Below, piece after piece: positions 27,663 to 35,331 of a stretch of 64,000 nt of DNA. The stretch is from assembly GCA_011774835.1 (NCBI GenBank), contig JAACAK010000114.1, positions 881 through 64,880 on the forward strand. Direction: 5' to 3'. Under the pieces are notes generated by a model that saw only the letters and a program-made list of their open reading frames with translations, did no database searches and had not been told where the DNA came from. Both the position numbers and the translations under genes were made by a program. The DNA comes from Candidatus Kutchimonas denitrificans. GTDB taxonomy: Bacteria > Gemmatimonadota > Gemmatimonadetes > Palauibacterales > KS3-K002. How positions within the stretch are numbered: the first letter of the stretch is position 1; the number at the start of each line of letters is the position of its first letter.

Positions 27663-27844
27663 GGTTGGGAATTACGAATTCTCGAATTCTGGAGCAAGGG
27701 AGACCGGAAGGAGAAACGGACGGGCGGAATTCGAGGAGGAAAGCGGGCTCGGGATTCGGTAAGTTGGAGCGGTGCGAGGTCGACCAGGCTCCGGTCTCTC
27801 CACCGCCCCGAATCACCGAATCACCGAATCCCCGATACCCGACC
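27663..27844. repeat. Family B intergenic repeat between trxA and rsmI
   Basis: The right part has CACCGAAT, CACCGAAT, CCCCGATA (27811-27840 region); the left part has GAATTCTCGAATTC and GGGCTCGGGATTCGG. GGGAGACCGG near 27698 pairs with CCGGTCTCTCC near 27800, so the gap folds as a long imperfect hairpin. No coding signal. Confidence 0.7.
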
Positions 27845-28171
27845 TCAGTCGAGATGCTGCTGCAGCTTGCCCTCCAGCACCTGTCTCGGCACCGCGCCCA
27901 TCACCGTGTCCACATGCTCCCCATCCTTGAAGAACAGGATGCTCGGGATCGATCGGATGTTGAAGCGCATGGCCGTTCGCTGGCTGGCATCGACATCAAC
28001 CTTCGCGACCTTGACCTTGCCGGCGTACTCCTGCGCCAGCTCGTCGACGATCGGCGAAACGAGCCGACACGGGCCGCACCAGGCGGCCCAGAAATCGACC
28101 ATCGCCAGCCCCTCGACTCCCTCCACCTCGTTGGCAAAGGTCTCGTCGGTAACTTCCATCACACTTGACAT
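27845..28171 (-). CDS. trxA: Thioredoxin
   Basis: A 108-residue cytosolic dithiol oxidoreductase. The active site WCGPC has Cys32 and Cys35 in the standard context DFWAAWCGPCR; the cis-proline is in RSIPSILFF. It reduces protein disulfides and enzymes such as MsrA. Length and motifs are typical. Divergent from the methylmalonyl-CoA epimerase gene. Confidence 0.96.
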   Translation of the reverse strand: MSSVMEVTDETFANEVEGVEGLAMVDFWAAWCGPCRLVSPIVDELAQEYAGKVKVAKVDVDASQRTAMRFNIRSIPSILFFKDGEHVDTVMGAVPRQVLEGKLQQHLD

Positions 28172-28249
28172 GCTTTCCCCATACCCTTCTGACGTTCTCG
28201 GCCGCCGGTGTGCGCCGCCGGCCCTTTCCTTTCGTCGCGTGGTGGCACT

Positions 28250-28277
28250 AATCTATCCCGATCGCGCCGTTAGTCAC
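28250..28277 (-). promoter_or_regulatory. Candidate promoter for trxA
   Basis: Minus strand GTGACT (28277-28272), 16-bp spacer, TAGATT (28255-28250), both 4 of 6. Leader of about 70 nt. A weak call made by eye in the 158-bp gap between the divergent trxA and epimerase genes. Confidence 0.28.
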
Positions 28278-28329
28278 CCCGGCAACGACCGCCGGCGTAA
28301 CAACATCGCATCGACGCGAGGGGTTCCCG

Positions 28330-28746
28330 ATGGATTCGCAGGCCCGTCTGGAGCATGTGGCAATTGCCGTTCCCGATCTGGAAGCCGCCGTGCAGGTCTA
28401 CAGCACGATCCTCGGTCGCGCCGTCGCCGGCCGAGAGCACGTCGAGTCGGAAGGCGTCCGGGTCGCCTTCTTCGAGCTCGACGGCCCGCGGCTGGAGCTC
28501 CTGGAACCCACGGGCCCGGACACCCCGATCGGTCGTTTCCTGGAGCGGCGTGGCCCCGGCCTCCACCACATCGCCCTCGAAGTGCCCGACATCGAGGGCG
28601 CGATCGAGCGCTGCCGGGCGGCGGGTCTGGAGACCGTAGGCGAAGCGCCCCGAACCGGGGCGGGCCGACGCAAGGTGGCGTTTCTCCACCCCGGCGGCAC
28701 GGGTGGCGTGCTGCTGGAGCTGTCGCAGCGGGCGGACGAGCCCTGA
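28330..28746 (+). CDS. mce: Methylmalonyl-CoA epimerase
   Basis: A 138-residue vicinal-oxygen-chelate enzyme that interconverts (R)- and (S)-methylmalonyl-CoA in propionate or succinate metabolism. His9 in LEHVAIAVPDL, the His79-His80 pair in GPGLHHIALEV and Glu130 near the end (LLELS) are the expected cobalt/metal ligands; FLERRGPGLHHIA and KVAFLHP are family signatures. GAGGGG stands 6 nt before the ATG. Its stop overlaps the apparent CTG start of the next gene. No mutase subunit gene is nearby. Confidence 0.9.
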   Translation: MDSQARLEHVAIAVPDLEAAVQVYSTILGRAVAGREHVESEGVRVAFFELDGPRLELLEPTGPDTPIGRFLERRGPGLHHIALEVPDIEGAIERCRAAGLETVGEAPRTGAGRRKVAFLHPGGTGGVLLELSQRADEP

Positions 28747-29447
28747 ACGGCCCGTCACCCACCTTCTCCGTCGTCATCCCGGCGCTCGACGAGGCCGACG
28801 AGCTGCCGGCGACGCTGGATTCGATCGAATCGGCGTTGGGTCCCTCAGCGGAGATCCTCGTGGTCGATGGCGGCAGCCGCGACGGGACGCGGCGCGTCGC
28901 CGCGTCCCGTGCTCGGCTCGTCGAGTCGATCGCCGGTCGAGGACGGCAGCTGGCGGCGGGAGCCGAGCTGGCCCGGGGGCAGGCACTGCTGTTCCTGCAC
29001 GCCGACACCCGACTCGGCCCGGGAACCGGTGCGGCGCTGGACCGGGCGCTGGACCGGTCCGGGGTGGTCGGCGGGTGTTTCGAGCTCAGCTTGCAGGGGC
29101 CGACGGCCGACAGCTGGCGCGCCCGTCTCCTGGCGGCGGCCATCAATCTGCGCAGCCGTATCCTCCGCACCGCGACGGGTGATCAGGCGATCTTCTGTCG
29201 GCGTGAGGTCTATCTGCGGGCCGGCGGCTTCGGCTCGGAGGAGTTGTTCGAGGACGTGCTGTTCTACCGGCGGCTACGCCGTCTGGGTACCGTCGTGGTG
29301 CTGAAGCCGCCGGTCCGGACCTCGGATCGCCGCTGGCGCGCCGACGGTTACCTGAGGACGATCATCACGCACCTGACCCTGCGACTGCTTTTCCTCACCG
29401 GGGTGGCGCCGCGACGCCTGGCGCGGCTGTACGGCCGGGGCCAATAG
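28743..29447 (+). CDS. Family 2 glycosyltransferase (TIGR04283-like)
   Basis: A 234-residue glycosyltransferase: FSVVIPALDEADELPATLDSI opens the GT-A fold, ILVVDGGSRDGTRRVA binds the nucleotide, LLFLHADTRLGPG is the DxD region, and GDQAIFCRREVYLRAGGF is the acceptor loop. These match the group called TIGR04283 (transferase 2, rSAM/selenodomain-associated; also annotated arsenosugar glycosyltransferase). No ATG, GTG or TTG lies near the conserved start; the frame is open upstream but the nearest GTG is over 80 codons away inside mce. I therefore place the start at CTG 28743, which overlaps the epimerase stop as CTGA. The family link to selenium or arsenic traits is by name only. Confidence 0.75.
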   Translation: MNGPSPTFSVVIPALDEADELPATLDSIESALGPSAEILVVDGGSRDGTRRVAASRARLVESIAGRGRQLAAGAELARGQALLFLHADTRLGPGTGAALDRALDRSGVVGGCFELSLQGPTADSWRARLLAAAINLRSRILRTATGDQAIFCRREVYLRAGGFGSEELFEDVLFYRRLRRLGTVVVLKPPVRTSDRRWRADGYLRTIITHLTLRLLFLTGVAPRRLARLYGRGQ

Positions 29448-29459
29448 CCGTCCCGGGCG

Positions 29460-29954
29460 TCAGCAGGCGAAATCGGTCAGGTCGATCCGCTCTATGAACC
29501 AGCGATCGTCGCGTCCCAGCACGACGCTGAAGGGCAGGCTCGAGGTTCCCGCCTCGGGGCGATCGAGATCGACGGTGACGGTGGTCGCCTCGTTTCGCCA
29601 GGCGTCAGGGTCCGGGCGCGAGATGATCGTGTACTGCACCGGCCGCAGGCAGGTCGACAGGACGATCATCCGACTCCGGACCTCCTCTCCCGGGAAGCTG
29701 CGTCGGATAGACCCATGCTCCGTACCGAACACGGCCGCCATCCTGGCGTAAGCCCGGTCCGCGGCCGGGAAGTCGCCGGCGCGCCGGGTCTCGTACGCCT
29801 CTTTCGCCGCCGACAGGAAGTTCTCGACCGCCGTCTCGGGCGACGAGGCACCTTCGGGAACCTCGGCTCCCGCGCTGCCGCCCGCTCTTCCGCCACCGCA
29901 CCCGGCGACCGCCGCCAGCACCAACCCCACCACCAACCGTTCAGCCTTGTGCAC
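29460..29954 (-). CDS. Small lipoprotein of unknown function
   Basis: A 164-residue protein from a GTG start at 29954 with GGGAGAGG 6 nt upstream. A longer frame exists but lacks a signal peptide at its start. The lipobox VAGC gives Cys19. The mature part starts with Gly/Ser/Ala linker, then SSPETAVENFLSAAKEAYETRRAGDFPAADRAYARMAAVFG and a beta-rich end FSVVLGRDDRWFIERIDLTDF, which looks like an NTF2/cystatin-like fold of the DUF4878 type. The gene converges on the glycosyltransferase with only 12 bp between stops. Confidence 0.7.
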   Translation of the reverse strand: MHKAERLVVGLVLAAVAGCGGGRAGGSAGAEVPEGASSPETAVENFLSAAKEAYETRRAGDFPAADRAYARMAAVFGTEHGSIRRSFPGEEVRSRMIVLSTCLRPVQYTIISRPDPDAWRNEATTVTVDLDRPEAGTSSLPFSVVLGRDDRWFIERIDLTDFAC

Positions 29955-30048
29955 GCGATGCCTCTCCCGGTCTGAGTAACTGCTCACTCGGTACAATGGT
30001 ACAATAGAGTAACAGGTGGAAGGCGGCCGCGTCGACAGTCGGACGAGG

Positions 30049-32667
<2,619 letters not shown>

Positions 32668-32685
32668 CCTGTCGCCACTTCCTCA

Positions 32686-32707
32686 GAACATATTCGAGAA
32701 AATATTC
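32686..32707 (-). promoter_or_regulatory. Tandem decamer in the clpB leader
   Basis: Two copies of a 10-bp word, GAACATATTC (32686-32695) and GAAAATATTC (32698-32707), 12 bp apart centre to centre, 19 to 40 bp before the clpB ATG. On the coding strand these read GAATATNTTC. A repressor or RNA-level control site is possible; it does not match CIRCE or the sigma32 consensus. Confidence 0.45.
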
Positions 32708-32755
32708 GCACGAACGTCGGACCGCGTCGCCAGCCGGCGCTACGGCGGACGTTCG

Positions 32756-32784
32756 CTTGTAGTCTTCTATCCACCATTAGTAAA
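32756..32784 (-). promoter_or_regulatory. Candidate clpB promoter
   Basis: Minus strand TTTACT (32784-32779), 17-bp spacer, TACAAG (32761-32756), each 4 of 6. It would give a leader of about 80 nt holding the tandem decamer. Confidence 0.3.
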
Positions 32785-32834
32785 GGCAACAGGCGTGCCA
32801 CGGAATCACTGCCACTTTGGCATATGAGGGGGCC

Positions 32835-32952
32835 CAGTGTGCGGTATGCGGTGCGTCGGTGGGCGGAAGGTACCGGTTATGCGGCAGGCGGTGTGCGGTG
32901 GCCGGACTCGATCCCAGCCACCGCATACCGGCACACGGCACACCGCATACCG
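32835..32952. repeat. Family A palindrome between clpB and hsp20
   Basis: A long imperfect palindrome, with GTGTGCGGTATGCGGTGCGT at the left, CGGTGTGCGGTGGCCGG in the middle left pairing with CCAGCCACCGCATACCG, and GGCACACCGCATACCG at the right end. It stops 1 bp before the stop codon of the downstream-reading hsp20 gene. The word GTGCGTCGGT links it to the elements at 378 and 45494. Confidence 0.8.
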
Positions 32953-33342
32953 TTACTCGACCGAGACCTTCCGGGTTTTCTCGCTGGCGGCCTTGGGGAG
33001 GGTGACGGTGAGCACGCCGCCTTCCATGTGGGCCGAGATGCGATCGCGGTCGAAGTTGGTGCGAAGTCGGAAGCGACGGTAGTACCCCCAGGGTAACGCG
33101 CTCTCGGCCTCGGCGCGGCCGGCGACGGGCGCCTCAATGACCAGATCATCGCGCTCGATGGTGATGTCGAGGTCGCTCTTGTGAACGCCCGGCAGATCGC
33201 CGACCACGACCATGTCGGATTCGGTGGAGTAGATGTCGACGTTGGGTCGAACGAAATTGCGCCGCCGGAAGTGTTCTGCCCGCTGCTCTTTGGGGGAAAC
33301 GGTGCTCTCGACGTCGCGGAGCTCGTCGCGTTCGCCGTTCAT
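32953..33342 (-). CDS. Small heat-shock protein (Hsp20/alpha-crystallin)
   Basis: A 129-residue ATP-independent holdase. The start at 33342 has GGAGGAG 8 nt upstream and lies 1 bp after the stop of the other hsp20; a frame extending 34 codons further is rejected. The alpha-crystallin domain covers about 30-125: VDIYSTESDMVVVGDLPGVHKSDLDITIERDDLVIEA, the strand pair GYYRRFRLRTNFDRDRISAHMEGGVLTVTLPKA with the A/G-x-L-like core GVLTVTLP. It lacks a clear C-terminal IxI motif (ends RKVSVE). Confidence 0.93.
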   Translation of the reverse strand: MNGERDELRDVESTVSPKEQRAEHFRRRNFVRPNVDIYSTESDMVVVGDLPGVHKSDLDITIERDDLVIEAPVAGRAEAESALPWGYYRRFRLRTNFDRDRISAHMEGGVLTVTLPKAASEKTRKVSVE

Positions 33343-33343
33343 C

Positions 33344-33898
33344 TCAGATCTCCTCCCCGGTGCCGGCGCCCGGATCGGCCTTCGGGGTCTCCTGACCGGG
33401 ACTCGCGCCGCCTGTTCCGGGCTCGCGCCTGACCTCGGTCTCACCGCTGGCCTCGTCGACCGACTCGATATCGATCGGGCGGCCGCGCCCGCGCGTCTTG
33501 GGCAACTTGATCTCGAGTATCCCCTCGCGCATCTGGGCGACGACGCCCAGAGCGTCTACGTCGGCGGGGAGCCGGATCGACAGGTCGAATTTGCCCGAAG
33601 GCCGCTCGCTGCGGAGCAAGCGGGCGCCCGCGGGCGGCTCGAACTTTTTCCGCTCGCCCGCCACGCTCAAGTTGCGGCCGGCGACGGAGACGTCGACCGC
33701 TTCGCGGCTGAACCCCGGCAGCTCGACCTGCACGCGGTAGCCGTCGTCCTCGACGATCAGCTCGTGTCGCGGCCATTCGGGGCGGATCCCGAAATCGGGC
33801 GCCATGCCGACCACGGAATCGACGAGGTTCCCCACGGCCTCCTTCAGCTCGGCCAGTGCGCCGCGGCCTGACGATTTCTCAGAGCTCTTCTCGTTCAC
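33344..33898 (-). CDS. Small heat-shock protein (Hsp20/alpha-crystallin), second copy
   Basis: A 184-residue protein. The start is the second of two GTG codons, at 33898, with AGGAGG 5 nt upstream. The alpha-crystallin domain is near 40-130 (HELIVEDDGYRVQVELPGFSREAVDVSVAGRNLSVAGE, GKFDLSIRLPADVD, REGILEIKLPK), followed by IDIES (an I-x-I motif) and a long Gly/Glu/Pro-rich tail. It sits 1 bp from the next hsp20. Two diverged paralogs in tandem probably form mixed or distinct oligomers. Confidence 0.92.
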   Translation of the reverse strand: MNEKSSEKSSGRGALAELKEAVGNLVDSVVGMAPDFGIRPEWPRHELIVEDDGYRVQVELPGFSREAVDVSVAGRNLSVAGERKKFEPPAGARLLRSERPSGKFDLSIRLPADVDALGVVAQMREGILEIKLPKTRGRGRPIDIESVDEASGETEVRREPGTGGASPGQETPKADPGAGTGEEI

Positions 33899-33911
33899 CA
33901 CAACCTCCTGC

Positions 33912-34016
33912 TCGGTATGCCGTGTGCGGTGCGCCGGTTTGCGGAGATCATCGGTGTACGGTCCTGGACCTCGTCCACATCCACCGCGCACCGATGCACC
34001 GCACACTGCACACCGG
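33912..34016. repeat. Family A palindrome upstream of the hsp20 pair
   Basis: GTGTGCGGTGCGCCGG (33922-33937) pairs with CCGATGCACCGCACAC (33991-34006), 14 of 16 positions, with a loop of about 50 nt that holds further weak inverted words (CATCGGTGTACGG and CCACCGCGCACCGATG). It fills the 146-bp gap between hsp20 and the RDD gene, so it would be in the 5' leader of the hsp20 operon if the promoter lies upstream. Confidence 0.8.
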
Positions 34017-34044
34017 TTGCCTCCGCATTACCGCTCACCGATCT

Positions 34045-35199
34045 CTACGTTCCCCCGCCCTCCCAGTTTCGACCCGGTCCCGATTCCCGGACGACGACCG
34101 TGGAAGCGATCCGGTCCTGCATCGCCTGTCGGTTCTCATCCCAGAACATCTCGAGGAAGCCGAGCAGGCCGGTGAAGACCGAAGCGGCGTAGCCGCCAAA
34201 CCGGTTGAGCGCGGGCCACCAGCCCAACGGCTCGGCATCGAGCCGCACGATCCGTATGCCCATCAGTCGCTTGCCTGGCGTGCGGCCGCCCCAGAACAGC
34301 GGGAACAGAGTGAAATAGAGGGCCGACCAGCCGATGTCGATCCCGACCTCGTTCGCCACCCTCAGGATCAGATTAAGCAGCCCACGCTCCTCTTCCGCTT
34401 CCAGCTCGTTCCGCAGCTCCCGGTTGTCCTCCTCGAGCCGTTCGTTGCGTCGCTGGAGCCGATCGATCCGATCGGCGGCCAGGCCCGCGGTCAACGGCTC
34501 GCGCAGCTCGGCGATGCGGGCCGAATCGTTCGCCTGCAGCGCGGCGGCGTACGCGAGTGCCAGGGAGTCGGGGTCGGCGCGGACTTCGTCAGCCTCGCGG
34601 TCGAGGGCGGAGAGTAGCGCTTCCCGGGCCCACTCCTCCTCGCGCTCCGCGGCTATCGCCTCGATGGTTTCCTCGATCTTGGACCGGGAAACACCCAACC
34701 GCTCGAGCCGGGCCACCAGCGACTCGGACCGGCTCCTCAGCTCTTCCGGCGTGCTGGCCGATTCGATCGCCGCGGCGTCGGCCCCCACCTGCACCGCTTC
34801 GAAGATCTCCGGGTTCGCCACCTCGGAAGCGGCGCGATCCCTGGCCATCTCTGTCAGACCCGGGATGGCGCCGAAACCGGAGTAGAACTGGACGGCCGCG
34901 ATCAGCGTGGCGATCCCGGCCAACACGGCCAGCGAACCGAAGATCGCCCAGCGACCGCCTTTCCGCAGCCGATCCGCCGCCGGACGTAGCGCGGCCCGTA
35001 CGGCCAACACGGTGACCGCCAGAAACAACAGAAGCCAGGAGAGTCCGAGGCTCGTGACGATGCCGATGATCGACAGGTCCACCCCCATGGCCACACCCCG
35101 GCGCCACGGCCGGGCGAGGGGTGTTCCCAGCAGCTCGTCCGCCACCGAGAAAGCGTCCGGCGTGATGATCTCTTTCGGATCGTACTGGCGGTCGGGCAT
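34045..35199 (-). CDS. RDD-family membrane protein with inserted coiled coil
   Basis: A 384-residue membrane protein. The first RDD part (RPWRRGVAMGVDLSIIGIV) and two spans near 45-68 and 83-106 are followed by about 150 residues of charged helix (AIAAEREEEWAREALLSALDREADE and DRIDRLQRRNERLEEDNRELRNELEAEEE, a leucine-type coiled coil), then a further span and the closing RDD core LFWGGRTPGKRLMGIRIVRLD ending in DRIASTVVV. Ordinary RDD proteins are about 150 to 250 residues, and the insert is uncommon. Some RDD proteins act as Na+/H+ antiporters; here function is unknown. Confidence 0.8.
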   Translation of the reverse strand: MPDRQYDPKEIITPDAFSVADELLGTPLARPWRRGVAMGVDLSIIGIVTSLGLSWLLLFLAVTVLAVRAALRPAADRLRKGGRWAIFGSLAVLAGIATLIAAVQFYSGFGAIPGLTEMARDRAASEVANPEIFEAVQVGADAAAIESASTPEELRSRSESLVARLERLGVSRSKIEETIEAIAAEREEEWAREALLSALDREADEVRADPDSLALAYAAALQANDSARIAELREPLTAGLAADRIDRLQRRNERLEEDNRELRNELEAEEERGLLNLILRVANEVGIDIGWSALYFTLFPLFWGGRTPGKRLMGIRIVRLDAEPLGWWPALNRFGGYAASVFTGLLGFLEMFWDENRQAMQDRIASTVVVRESGPGRNWEGGGT

Positions 35200-35202
35200 G
35201 GG

Positions 35203-35233
35203 TTGTCAGGAGTTGGCGTTCTGCTCTACTATA
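35203..35233. promoter_or_regulatory. Candidate overlapping divergent promoters for the RDD and TonB-receptor genes
   Basis: On the plus strand TTGTCA (35203-35208), 18 bp, TACTAT (35227-35232). On the minus strand the same bases offset by one give TATAGT (35233-35228), 5 of 6 to a -10 box, with only a weak -35. If both work they would compete for polymerase. The 132-bp gap is otherwise featureless. Confidence 0.35.
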
Positions 35234-35331
35234 ACGCTCGTCGCTGGCCGAAAACAGGCGACTGAGCCCCGGGGGCGCGGGCGGGAGCGCACATCCACAG
35301 TGAGTCAACGTTCCAACAACCGACCCTGCGT

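Noticed and set aside
28330-29447. A frameshift joining the epimerase and glycosyltransferase into one protein.
   Set aside because: Both proteins are complete by family length and the junction is explained by a 4-bp stop/start overlap.
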